Shown here in pieces: positions 16,481 to 25,068 of a stretch of DNA of 64,000 nt. Position 1 is the first letter of the stretch. Each line of letters opens with the position of its first letter. Under the pieces are notes generated by a model. That model was given only the letters and a program-made list of their open reading frames with translations. It was not told the origin of the DNA and did not search any database. This DNA comes from CAYVOV01 sp964453525 (GTDB lineage Bacteria > Chloroflexota > Dehalococcoidia > Dehalococcoidales > UBA2162): contig CAYVOV010000012.1 of assembly GCA_964453525.1 (NCBI GenBank), forward strand, positions 40,098 to 104,097, given 5' to 3'. The position numbers were made by a program, and so were the translations under genes.

Positions 16481-17779
16481 ATGACTCAACTGGAAATGGC
16501 AAGAGCAAATATTATCTCGCCACAGATGGAAATTGTGGCGAAAAAGGAGAGTATTGAAGCGGAGACTATCCGTCAGGGCGTGGCTGATGGAACTATAGTA
16601 ATCCCTGCCAATACGAATCATTCCAATCTATCACCCTGCGGTATCGGTAAAGGTCTCAGCACAAAAGTTAACGCCAATATCGGAACCTCTTCAGACTACG
16701 GTGACATTAATACCGAGCTTGAAAAACTGCGGGTGGCAATTGGCGCCGGGGCTGATGCCGTTATGGACCTGTCAACCGGCGGAGATATTTCCGCTATCCG
16801 GCGGGCGATTATTGCCGCCAGTACAGCGCCGATAGGAACGGTACCGATATATCAGGCCGGAATCAAGGCGATAGATACTCGTGGTGCCATTGTCAAGATG
16901 ACTGTCGATGACCTCTTTGCTGCAATCGAAGAGCATATTGTGGACGGTGTAGATTTCATTACCGTTCATTGCGGCGTAACAAGTGGTGCTATTGCCAGGC
17001 TCAGGCAGCAAGGGAGGGTTGCCGATGTTGTCTCCAGGGGAGGGGCTTTTCTCATCGGCTGGATAATTCATAATGAGTGTGAAAACCCGCTGTACGAACA
17101 CTATGACCGTTTACTTGAGATGTGCCGGGAGTTTGATGTGACCTTGAGCCTCGGTGATGGGATGCGGCCGGGAAGCCTGGCAGATGCTACCGACCGGGCC
17201 CAGATTGAGGAGTTACTCGTTATCGGCGAACTCGTCGAGCGAGCACAGCAGGCGGGAGTTCAGGCAATGGTGGAAGGACCCGGTCATCTACCCCTGGACC
17301 AGATAGAAGCTAACGTCCAGATGGAGAAATACATCTGCAAGGGGGCGCCCTTCTATGTACTGGGGCCGATAGTGACAGACATCGGCGCCGGCTATGACCA
17401 TATTACCGGTGCTATCGGAGGGGCTATTGCCGCTGCCGCCGGTACTGATTTTCTATGCTATGTAACGCCGGCGGAGCATCTCTCTCTGCCCGACCCCGAA
17501 GACGTAAGGCAGGGAATAATTGCCTCGCGGATTGCCGCTCACGCCGGAGATATTGCCAAAGGAGTTAAAGGTGCTCTCCAGTGGGACAGGGATATGTCCG
17601 TGGCAAGGAAAAAACTCGACTGGGAAGAACAGGCGAGACTTGCTCTTGACCCTGTCAGGTCGAGAAAAGTACATGGCAGCCAGCACACCACTGCCGGCTC
17701 CGCCTGCAGTATGTGCGGTAAGTACTGTGCCATGGAACTCGTTGGAGAGTATCTGGGCACTCAGACACCAAGGTGCTAG
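16481..17779 (+). CDS. thiC: Phosphomethylpyrimidine synthase ThiC
   Basis: 432 residues from the ATG at 16481, chosen because GGGGAGG is 8 bases upstream; a GTG nine bases earlier is in frame but overlaps the ribosome binding site. ThiC is a non-canonical radical SAM enzyme converting AIR to HMP phosphate for thiamine. The C-terminal cluster motif CSMCGKYC (CX2CX4C) is at about residues 409-416. Core motifs NIGTSSDYGD, MDLSTGGD, VEGPGHLP and GPIVTDIGAGYDHI are intact. The upstream TPP riboswitch makes thiamine repression very likely. Confidence 0.97.
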   Translation: MTQLEMARANIISPQMEIVAKKESIEAETIRQGVADGTIVIPANTNHSNLSPCGIGKGLSTKVNANIGTSSDYGDINTELEKLRVAIGAGADAVMDLSTGGDISAIRRAIIAASTAPIGTVPIYQAGIKAIDTRGAIVKMTVDDLFAAIEEHIVDGVDFITVHCGVTSGAIARLRQQGRVADVVSRGGAFLIGWIIHNECENPLYEHYDRLLEMCREFDVTLSLGDGMRPGSLADATDRAQIEELLVIGELVERAQQAGVQAMVEGPGHLPLDQIEANVQMEKYICKGAPFYVLGPIVTDIGAGYDHITGAIGGAIAAAAGTDFLCYVTPAEHLSLPDPEDVRQGIIASRIAAHAGDIAKGVKGALQWDRDMSVARKKLDWEEQARLALDPVRSRKVHGSQHTTAGSACSMCGKYCAMELVGEYLGTQTPRC

Positions 17780-17854
17780 TTTGTGGAAGGCACTTTCCAG
17801 AGAACTGAATAACCGGAATAGCAGCAGCATTTTTATGTAGAGGGCAGTTAGTTA

Positions 17855-19060
17855 GTGAAGGCAGAAATCATCTCTATCGGTACCGAGCTACTTCTCGGTG
17901 AGATAACGGATACCAATGCATCTTATCTGGCGGGGCAGTTACCGTCGCTTGGCATCGACCTTTACTGGATTTCCCAGGTAGGTGACAATCCGGTGAGGCT
18001 GATAGAGGTTTTAAAGCGTGCCTGGCAGCGTTCTGAGCTTATACTGACAACCGGTGGTCTGGGGCCCACCGAGGATGATATAACCCGTGAGGCTATCGCC
18101 GATATGTTCGGTGAAAAACCGGAGGTTGTTCCGGCTCTGGAGCGTACTTTACGGGAACGTTTTGGCCGGATGGGAATGGAAATGCCGTTGAGCAATCTAA
18201 AACAGGCTACGATTATACCGTCTGCCGAGCCTGTTCAGAATACCCAGGGCACTGCTCCCGGCTGGTGGGTGGAGCGTGATGGGCACATTCTGGTGGCGAT
18301 GCCCGGTCCGCCCAGGGAGCTGCATGAAATATGGATGAAGGAAATCCGGCCCAGATTACTCCGCAACTCGGCATCGATTATTCTCTCCCGGACCTTCAAG
18401 ACTTACGGTCTATCGGAGGCGGCAGTGGGTGAAATGGTATCCTCGCTGCTTTCTTCAGCCAATCCTACCCTCGGAGTTTATGCCAAGCAGGATGGTATTT
18501 ATCTGCGTCTGGCAGCGAAGAGTGAAAACATGGAAAAGGCTGAAAAGATGCTCGATGAAACAGAGACTAGCATTAGAGCCGTTCTGAATGACAATATCTG
18601 GGGAGTGAATGAGGAGACTCTGGAAGCTATTGTCAGTCGGCTGCTGGTTGAAAAAGGATTAAGCCTGGCAATTATGGAAGACTGCACTGGAGGATGGTTG
18701 GCCGCTGCTTTTGCCGATATTCCCGGAAGCGATTCTTTTTTCAGGGGAGGAATTGTCGCCTGTTCGGATAAGGCAAAAGAGGCTTTTGGAGTGAATCCGG
18801 AGATTTTTACCCGGTACGGTGCTGTCAGTCCTGAGATGGCTGTAGCGATGGCAGAAGCGGCAAGAACATCGCTCGGGGCAGATATCGGTATCTGCACTAC
18901 CGCCGTAGAGGTAACGGAAGAAAGACCGTTTGGTGTTGCTTATATTGGTGTAGCCAATGGTAGTGGAAGCAGCAGAGAGGTTGGCAGACCACAGTGGAGA
19001 AACCGGGTTATCTCCGCGGCACTGTTTGAACTGAGGAGATTGCTCCTTTCACTCGGTTAG
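17855..19060 (+). CDS. cinA: CinA-family protein with altered deamidase site
   Basis: 401 residues from a GTG start. The N-terminal MoaB/MoeA-like domain (about residues 1-170: ISIGTELLLGEITDTNASYL, TTGGLGPTEDD) is the COG1058 ADP-ribose pyrophosphatase part. The C-terminal domain (about 245-400) is the PncC-like nicotinamide-nucleotide deamidase. In that domain the usual AESCTGG reads MEDCTGG, so the catalytic Ser is Asp, and the usual VTYSN reads VACSD. The deamidase may be inactive. It follows thiC by 75 bases on the same strand and may be co-transcribed. Confidence 0.92.
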   Translation: MKAEIISIGTELLLGEITDTNASYLAGQLPSLGIDLYWISQVGDNPVRLIEVLKRAWQRSELILTTGGLGPTEDDITREAIADMFGEKPEVVPALERTLRERFGRMGMEMPLSNLKQATIIPSAEPVQNTQGTAPGWWVERDGHILVAMPGPPRELHEIWMKEIRPRLLRNSASIILSRTFKTYGLSEAAVGEMVSSLLSSANPTLGVYAKQDGIYLRLAAKSENMEKAEKMLDETETSIRAVLNDNIWGVNEETLEAIVSRLLVEKGLSLAIMEDCTGGWLAAAFADIPGSDSFFRGGIVACSDKAKEAFGVNPEIFTRYGAVSPEMAVAMAEAARTSLGADIGICTTAVEVTEERPFGVAYIGVANGSGSSREVGRPQWRNRVISAALFELRRLLLSLG

Positions 19061-19073
19061 ATTACAGAAAATA

Positions 19074-19856
19074 ATGGGTAAAACTATAAGTTTAGGTAAA
19101 CTCTTCGGCATACAATTCCGTCTACATTTCAGCTGGTTTATTATCTTTGTTCTGGCTACCATTTCTCTGGTTTATCCTAACTACTCTCAATGGCTTCACT
19201 GGATTATCGGTATAGCTACCAGCCTGCTGTTTTTTACTTCGGTAGTTGCCCACGAACTGGCCCATAGTCTGGTAGGTAGAGCAAAGGGTATTCCAATAGA
19301 CAGCATAACCCTTTTTATATTTGGCGGTGTCTCCCATATGACAAAAGAGGTAGCAAATCCCGGTGCCGAATTAAAAATGGCTGCTGCCGGCCCTCTGTCA
19401 AGCCTGGTTATCGGAGGATTCTTCGGTCTTTTTCTATTAATCCCCGAATTACCGGAGCTGGTATACCGGATGTTATTTGCGCTGATGATTACGAATTGGA
19501 CGCTGGCGGCATTCAATTTGATACCGGGTTTTCCGCTTGACGGAGGACGGGTCTTTCGTTCGGTCCTCTGGCATTTTAGTGGCAGTTACATTCGTTCCAG
19601 TCGGATTGCGGCACGGGTAGGGCAGGGTATTGGCTACCTGCTCATATTAACGGGAATTCTAATCGTCATCATTCGTCCTTTTAACGTAGCATGGTTTAAC
19701 GGCATCTGGATAGTTTTTATCGGCTGGTTCCTTGAGAGAGTTGCTTTTGCCAGCTACCTTCAGGTTCGCCGGCAGGAAGCTATATCGGATGCTGTAACCG
19801 CTAAGGCGATGTCCTCTGATGGTTCAGCACTTCCTCCGGATATTAGAACGGACTAG
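19074..19856 (+). CDS. Site-2-protease-like (M50) membrane metalloprotease
   Basis: 260 residues with about six hydrophobic segments. The zinc site is AHELAHSLVG (HExxH at about residues 60-64) in the second hydrophobic region, and the third ligand motif FPLDGGRVFR is at about 149-158. Both are diagnostic of M50 intramembrane proteases. No PDZ or CBS domain is present, so it is the short form. It starts 13 bases after cinA ends and probably belongs to the same transcript. Its substrate is unknown. Confidence 0.92.
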   Translation: MGKTISLGKLFGIQFRLHFSWFIIFVLATISLVYPNYSQWLHWIIGIATSLLFFTSVVAHELAHSLVGRAKGIPIDSITLFIFGGVSHMTKEVANPGAELKMAAAGPLSSLVIGGFFGLFLLIPELPELVYRMLFALMITNWTLAAFNLIPGFPLDGGRVFRSVLWHFSGSYIRSSRIAARVGQGIGYLLILTGILIVIIRPFNVAWFNGIWIVFIGWFLERVAFASYLQVRRQEAISDAVTAKAMSSDGSALPPDIRTD

Positions 19857-19907
19857 CGTGTTGTATCAGGTCTGGTTAAAGCAGTTATCAGTACTTGCTG
19901 GAATGGT

Positions 19908-20648
19908 ATGAAAGTAGCTTTAGCTTATCTTGTAGGAATAACCGTGGCTGAGGTCATTACCGTCACTGTAAACCCGGTCTGGGGGATATTGTGCCATATA
20001 GTATTACTGGTAACGGGCATTCTGTACGCAGCACTATACAGAGAGCAAATCCGCTGGCACCTGATTCTATCGCTGTCACTGGTACCTCTAATAAGAATAA
20101 TCAGTCTATCAATGCCTTTAGCCAATATACCACAGGTCTGGTGGTATCCCATTATCTACACGCCTTTACTGGTAGCCACGTTTCAGATGATGCGTATATT
20201 AGGATATAGCTTTGGCCAGATAGGATTGAACGTAAAAAAGACCGCAATCCAGCTGGCCGTGGCTTCAACCGGATTTGTTATCGGGCTGGCCGAGTACTTT
20301 ATCCTCAGAGAGGAAGCTGAAGTAACCGGATTGATATTGCAGGAAACCTGGCTGTTATCGGCATTCTTCTTGATAGTATTTACCGGATTCGTTGAGGAGG
20401 TAATATTCCGCGGAGTGCTTCAGCACACTGCTGAGCAATCGTTTGGTTGGTGGGGGGTAATTTACGTAAGCTATTTATTTGCCATTGTCCACGTGATACA
20501 TAATTCACTACTGGATATCGTCTTTGTTTTTGCGGTTGCTTTGTTCTTTGGCTGGATTGTTAAAAGGACAGGGTCATTGTTTGGTGTTATCCTGTCTCAT
20601 GGTATAGCCAATACCGTGTTATTCCTGGTTATGCCCCTGCTATTTTAG
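19908..20648 (+). CDS. CPBP-family intramembrane glutamic protease
   Basis: 246 residues with about seven membrane segments. The Abi/CPBP signature is complete: FVEEVIFRGVLQ (EExxxR at about residues 164-169), then FAIVHVIHN and a final GxxxHGIANT motif. Members process CAAX-like or unknown membrane substrates. It lies 51 bases after the M50 protease, so two intramembrane proteases are neighbours. A hairpin terminator is not obvious right after it. Confidence 0.9.
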   Translation: MKVALAYLVGITVAEVITVTVNPVWGILCHIVLLVTGILYAALYREQIRWHLILSLSLVPLIRIISLSMPLANIPQVWWYPIIYTPLLVATFQMMRILGYSFGQIGLNVKKTAIQLAVASTGFVIGLAEYFILREEAEVTGLILQETWLLSAFFLIVFTGFVEEVIFRGVLQHTAEQSFGWWGVIYVSYLFAIVHVIHNSLLDIVFVFAVALFFGWIVKRTGSLFGVILSHGIANTVLFLVMPLLF

Positions 20649-20840
20649 ACCAGCTTAAATGTTTGCATAAATGGAATAAGTGAAAGTAGCACCGACCTGG
20701 AGAACAACTATAGACAGGAAAATATGTAGCTTTAAAACGGCTCGTTTATAGAAGTACTATGCTATTCGGAGCAGGTTTGAAGTCAATTTACCCTGTTCAG
20801 GCTGTTACTGACTGCATTTGTATGGTAATTTATCCGGATA

Positions 20841-20869
20841 AATACAAATAAGCACCCGGTTGGGTGCCT
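20841..20869 (-). terminator. Terminator of the minus-strand gene at 20903
   Basis: On the minus strand, GCACCC (867-862) pairs with GGGTGC (857-852) around AACC, followed by the U-rich UUAUUUGUAUUU. (Offsets from 20000.). Confidence 0.7.
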
Positions 20870-20902
20870 GCATATTCCTTCTTTATTCTTACAATCGGGC
20901 TA

Positions 20903-21142
20903 TCAGAGAGTTTCCACGATTTTGATGATTACTACTACCGCAAAAGCCATAATAAGGGGTAAAATACCGACACTGGCAAACCTGGCAATACGCAGGGAAA
21001 ATGGTGAATTGCCAGTGGCCGCAATTTCACGGGTAGCCAGAAAAATCAATAATGTTGCCACGGCAGCCACACTTATTACGGCACTGATTCCAAGAAATGC
21101 GATTGTTGTTACTGTTGTGACTGTCGTAACTGTTGTTACCAT
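20903..21142 (-). CDS. Small membrane protein with Thr-Val repeat at the N terminus
   Basis: 79 residues from the ATG at 21142; an in-frame ATG 17 codons earlier is also possible. The N terminus is a run of Thr-Thr-Val triplets (TTVTTVTTVTT), followed by two hydrophobic segments, IAFLGISAVISVAAVATLLI and VGILPLIMAFAVVVIIKIV, separated by a basic loop. A terminator directly downstream supports it as a real gene. The opposite strand is open as well but gives an implausible protein. Function unknown. Confidence 0.55.
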   Translation of the reverse strand: MVTTVTTVTTVTTIAFLGISAVISVAAVATLLIFLATREIAATGNSPFSLRIARFASVGILPLIMAFAVVVIIKIVETL

Positions 21143-21317
21143 AACATCACTCTTTTTAAAAGAGATGTTAGCAAATGGAGATGTTACAGTCAACGAAAAC
21201 TTATGTATACTTTTATTGCCGGTTGTAAAAATTATTATTCTATTATTGTAGTAAATTTTACTATGCAGGTTTTTGAGTTGGGTAAGGTTATTATAAGAAG
21301 TCGGGGATAGTTTAAGG

Positions 21318-21355
21318 TAAAAAGGGCGCCGCCATTTTATAATGGCGGCGCCCTT
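21318..21355 (-). terminator. Strong terminator of the XRE-CARDB gene
   Basis: Two perfect 15-base arms (21322-21336 and 21341-21355, starting AAGGGCGCCGCCATT) enclose TTAT. On the minus strand the hairpin is followed by five U. Confidence 0.9.
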
Positions 21356-21382
21356 GCTGCTGCTTTGTTGTATTATGCCTGA

Positions 21383-23527
21383 TTAGTAAGTGTAACGTCG
21401 TCTCCACCACAGGAAGTAGACCAGTGTTCCGATGATTAATATCGCTAAACCGACGATAACCCAGGCCCACCAGTCTATACCCGTGGGTGGTGCTTCCGTG
21501 ACCGTAAAGGAGCCAGAGAGGGTGTCAACATTAATGGTATAAGTACCGATGAAGTTCTGAGACGTGGCGAACGATACCGTCTGACTCGAACTACCCGCCA
21601 CGGTGACACTCTTGGTCTCGACTACAGCGCCATTTATCTCCAGGCTAACGTCATAGCTGCCTGAAAGGTCACCGGTATTGGCAACCACGACGCTGATGGA
21701 TACCACGTCTCCTATGTTGACCTCAGCAGGGGATATACGCAGGTTACTGACGGTAAAGGCAGCTGGTTCAGGTGGTGCTTTAACCGTAAAGGTTACAATC
21801 TGAGAGTCAATAGTTACGGTATAAGTACCCGCACTGTCCCGGGATGTGGTAAACGATACCGTCTGACTCGAACCACCTTCCAGGGTAACACTCTTGGTCT
21901 CGACTACAGCGCCATTTATCTTCAGGTTAACGTCATAGCTGCCTGAGAGGTCACCGGTATTGGCAACCACAACACTGATGGATACCATATCTCCGATATC
22001 GACCTCGGCAGGCGATACACTTAGGTCGCTGAGGGCGAATGCAGCCGGTGCTTCTTCCTCAACCGGTAAGGTGCCGAGTATGGTGAAAGGTGTGAAGTGG
22101 TTTATAGAGGTAGTAATGGTATGTGTTGCCGGATTTACGATGCAGTTTTCAAGCTCAACCCATTTGCCGGTGTCGTCATCATCACCCTCGACCCATACGG
22201 CAATTACTATCTTTTCCTCGTCAACTCCGTTAGGTATGTCATCGGGGTCATAGGTAAAGGTAAGAGTAATCGCCGGATTGAAGGTAGTTCCATCAGGTTT
22301 GAGGTCATAGACCAGACCGATTATAGTCTTGCCTTCCGGTGGATCCGGCGGGGCTGACATTCTGGTTAAACTTATCACGGTGAGGTTCTTATTGCCTGAA
22401 GTCTTAGCGACGGTGTTTTTGGCGATATCTATCTTTACTTTCCTGTCTGCGGAGTCAAGACTAACATCTTGTCTGAATGCGCCCGTGGAATAAAGAACAT
22501 CTGTTATATCGTAAACACCCGCTGATATTTCAATCACTTCTCTGGTTGTTGTTCCACCGCCGCCGCCGCCACCTACAGGAGGAGCGGCAGGAGCATTAAG
22601 TGTGAAGGAACTGCTTGTCTCTACAAAAGTTTCGGAGAGGGTTGAAGAGGCAGCGTTAACAGCAATCTTTATTTTATAGTCAGTACCAGCAGGCCAGCTC
22701 GAGGGAGATGTCCAAGTGCCGGAGTACGTAATTCGGGCTGCTCCTATCTGATAGCCGTATCCATAGGTTGGAGCGAAATTATATCCGGTTCCTTGCCAAT
22801 ATGTTTTTAAGGAAGTACTGTAGAAATACGCCCAATTGTTACTGGGAGATGATGCGGTAACACTGACTGCACCACCGCCTGTCTGACCAGTTGTGTAATT
22901 CTTAGTGGCTCCCGGAGTCAAAGGCAGGTTATTGCAGGTAGCTTTATAAATGGAGGGAGAGCTATTCTTGTAAATCTCCATGTTTATACTTTGTATCGGT
23001 ACTAGTTCTTGAGTGATAATATCTATTGTTACCGAAAAAGAATGGGTTTGACCGAGGGTACCGGTTGGCGGCTTTGTAATTGAGATGGTAAAAGCTCTGG
23101 CAGGTAGAGGGGCAGCGAACCAGAGCGAGGCAGCAACTGCACAGACAAGGACGATGGGTACCGCCAATTTTGAAAGTTTTTTATAATTTAAGTTTCTTAT
23201 CATGCCGGTACCCTCTTTCCTATTAACCTTCTTTATTTTCTTCTGAATACGCTCCGACCGCAGAATTTCCAGTGCCTCCCGGCTTTTTAGCAACTGGGCA
23301 ATATCAGAAGGTATTTTACCGGCTAAGGTCAGTAGCTCGTCTTTTTCGGTATCCAGGACCTCGGCCAGTCTCATTATTATCTGCTCGCTGGGAGGAGGCA
23401 TTTTCCCGCTTTCAATCTTGCTGAGGTAGGAAAAATTAACTCCAATCCTATCTGCCAGTTGTCTCTGGCTGAGACCGGCGAGTTTTCGAAGCTCTTTCAG
23501 CTTTGTTCCAAAATCTTTGCTTTCCAT
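21383..23527 (-). CDS. Membrane-anchored XRE-type regulator fused to an extracellular CARDB protein
   Basis: 714 residues. Residues about 8-65 are a helix-turn-helix of the XRE/Cro type (LKELRKLAGLSQRQLADRIG, NFSYLSKIESGK). A basic linker (about 80-108) leads to a hydrophobic segment (about 121-138) ending in an Ala-rich LPARAF that looks like a signal anchor. Outside come a Ser/Thr/Tyr-rich domain, a Gly-rich linker (about 305-312), a beta domain and two CARDB repeats (SVSPAEVDIGDMVSISVVVA and ISPAEVNIGDVVSISVVVA). A final TM segment WWAWVIVGLAILIIGTLVYF ends in RRRY. An internal ATG at 23203 with GAGGG ahead could make a separate secreted form. Confidence 0.8.
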   Translation of the reverse strand: MESKDFGTKLKELRKLAGLSQRQLADRIGVNFSYLSKIESGKMPPPSEQIIMRLAEVLDTEKDELLTLAGKIPSDIAQLLKSREALEILRSERIQKKIKKVNRKEGTGMIRNLNYKKLSKLAVPIVLVCAVAASLWFAAPLPARAFTISITKPPTGTLGQTHSFSVTIDIITQELVPIQSINMEIYKNSSPSIYKATCNNLPLTPGATKNYTTGQTGGGAVSVTASSPSNNWAYFYSTSLKTYWQGTGYNFAPTYGYGYQIGAARITYSGTWTSPSSWPAGTDYKIKIAVNAASSTLSETFVETSSSFTLNAPAAPPVGGGGGGGTTTREVIEISAGVYDITDVLYSTGAFRQDVSLDSADRKVKIDIAKNTVAKTSGNKNLTVISLTRMSAPPDPPEGKTIIGLVYDLKPDGTTFNPAITLTFTYDPDDIPNGVDEEKIVIAVWVEGDDDDTGKWVELENCIVNPATHTITTSINHFTPFTILGTLPVEEEAPAAFALSDLSVSPAEVDIGDMVSISVVVANTGDLSGSYDVNLKINGAVVETKSVTLEGGSSQTVSFTTSRDSAGTYTVTIDSQIVTFTVKAPPEPAAFTVSNLRISPAEVNIGDVVSISVVVANTGDLSGSYDVSLEINGAVVETKSVTVAGSSSQTVSFATSQNFIGTYTINVDTLSGSFTVTEAPPTGIDWWAWVIVGLAILIIGTLVYFLWWRRRYTY

Positions 23528-23598
23528 TATAACTACCTGTCAGTTTACCCTGGATATTATGAATATACAGGCTAAATTTATACTATATTTATACTATG

Positions 23599-23750
23599 TT
23601 GACTGGAAAGTCAAGCTCTTTTGGGAGACAAATGGCAAATTAGTAATTATTACTATAGACAGGTGTCATTTGTTGACCTGGAAGTCAACATTTCCTCATT
23701 GTCTGTTTCTTTTCCATGGAGTTGATATTGTGTAATCAAATGTTGACTAC
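23599..23750. promoter_or_regulatory. Operator-like inverted repeats upstream of the XRE-CARDB gene
   Basis: Two 16-base elements share TTGAC...GTCAA: TTGACTGGAAAGTCAA (23599-23614) and TTGACCTGGAAGTCAA (23673-23688, with arms extended to TGTTGAC/GTCAACA). A half-site TGTTGAC is at 23741-23747, and TTGAT..ATCAA (23722-23739) is a looser copy. They lie 70-220 bases upstream of the XRE gene start in an otherwise gene-free 420-base gap. Autoregulation by the HTH protein is inferred. Confidence 0.6.
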
Positions 23751-23950
23751 TGTATGTCGGGTAATTTCAGGCAGATTACCAAACCGATGACTTGCTCTAT
23801 AGTGCTGTTTATGGACGGCGCTTGAAGTTACTATTAATATTGAGTAGGATGTAGGCAGAAACCTTGAAGAGCTAAATCAAAAGGTATTATTAACGAAAAT
23901 AGATATAAAATCTGATAGCTGCACAGCACTCGGTAAGAGGGTTATAAAGC

Positions 23951-24322
23951 GTGGACTGGCTGTCTCCCGTAAAAGATATTTTTGAGTTTGTTACACCACT
24001 TTTAGACCGTGTCCCTTTTATCAGGGGATTGCTCGGATTTATAATTGTATTTTTACTACCTGGATTTGCCTGGACTCTCGCTTTCTTCAGGAAGGTAGAT
24101 ATTCTGGAAAGAATCCTGCTGTCTTTTGCACTGTCCATTGTTGTTGTCACACTTAGCCTGCTGTTCTCCAACTGGATATTTAATGTTCGAACTACGGGAT
24201 TAAACTCTCTATTAACGATTATTGTAGTTACTGTTATTCCTGTCGGTATCTACTATATCAAAAAGTCCATGGGACATAAAGAGGTTGATGTAACTGAAGT
24301 TGAAGAAGATGAGGAAAACTGA
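23951..24322 (+). CDS. DUF1616-like small membrane protein
   Basis: 123 residues from a GTG start. After a short amphipathic start (DIFEFVTPLLDRVPFIRG) there are three hydrophobic segments (LLGFIIVFLLPGFAWTLAFF; ILLSFALSIVVVTLSLLF; LLTIIVVTVIPVGIYYI) and an acidic C-terminal tail. The pattern LLPGFAWTLAFFRKVDILERILLSFALSI resembles the start of DUF1616 membrane proteins in archaea and Chloroflexota, which are of unknown function. It is 32 bases before the YdjM-like gene on the same strand. Confidence 0.65.
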   Translation: MDWLSPVKDIFEFVTPLLDRVPFIRGLLGFIIVFLLPGFAWTLAFFRKVDILERILLSFALSIVVVTLSLLFSNWIFNVRTTGLNSLLTIIVVTVIPVGIYYIKKSMGHKEVDVTEVEEDEEN

Positions 24323-24354
24323 ATGCTTGAAAACCGTGTTGAGCAACCTGCCTG

Positions 24355-25068
24355 ATGTTTATCCTGGGACATATCGGTATTACAGCCGGGGTATATAAAG
24401 TATTTGATATCGTTCTTGCCGGGACTAATCCCGCCAGCAATCGGGAAATGGGCAATGTTTCTGAGACTTCCCGGGCTGATGGCGGGCAGCGACGAGGTAT
24501 ATTCAGGTTACCGCGAGAGGTCAGGAGCTGGATAAGGGGAATTGATTATCGATTGGTGCTGGTAGGCTCGATTTTACCTGACATCATTGATAAGCCGGTA
24601 TTTCTCTTATTTGGCAATACTGCCACGTTAAGCGGACGCGATTATGCCCATACGCTGCTTTTTACTCTGGTCCTGCTAATCGGTGGTCTGGTTCTTCTCA
24701 GGTATCGGAGGTCGTGGCTGTTGACCATTTCGCTGTCCACCCTTGTTCATCTTATCCTTGACCAGATGTGGAGTTACTCCGTAATATTACTCTGGCCTCT
24801 GCTCGGACCGTTGCCCGGAGCGGAGACCGCCGACTGGACGTATAACAGGTTGTTTGACTTGCTTACCGTTCCGGAAATATATATACCGGAAATAACAGGA
24901 CTGGTAATACTGCTGATATTGTTCTACAGACTGGTGAGGAAGAAGGAGATTATCGGTTTTATCACCGGGGCACTATTGATTAACGCGCCGGCGGGTTGGG
25001 ATTCTGTAATTGAGATTTTGTGTGGTGATGATAGTGATTTTACGTATTCGGGAGAATTAAGTGTATGA
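24355..25068 (+). CDS. YdjM-like membrane-bound metal-dependent hydrolase family protein
   Basis: 237 residues. It begins FILGHIGITAG, with a conserved His, then VGSILPDIIDKP and RDYAHTLLFTL, and later LSTLVHLILDQMW. The spaced GHI, DIIDKP, AHT and HLxxD motifs match the YdjM/DUF457 family, whose His and Asp residues may bind metal. About four membrane segments are visible. Its stop overlaps the next gene start by 8 bases, so the two are co-translated. Substrate unknown. Confidence 0.75.
   Translation: MFILGHIGITAGVYKVFDIVLAGTNPASNREMGNVSETSRADGGQRRGIFRLPREVRSWIRGIDYRLVLVGSILPDIIDKPVFLLFGNTATLSGRDYAHTLLFTLVLLIGGLVLLRYRRSWLLTISLSTLVHLILDQMWSYSVILLWPLLGPLPGAETADWTYNRLFDLLTVPEIYIPEITGLVILLILFYRLVRKKEIIGFITGALLINAPAGWDSVIEILCGDDSDFTYSGELSV

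Noticed and set aside
20922..21251. A 109-residue plus-strand ORF opposite the Thr-Val membrane protein
   Set aside because: Its protein has no coherent membrane or domain pattern, while the minus-strand ORF has two clean TM segments and a terminator.
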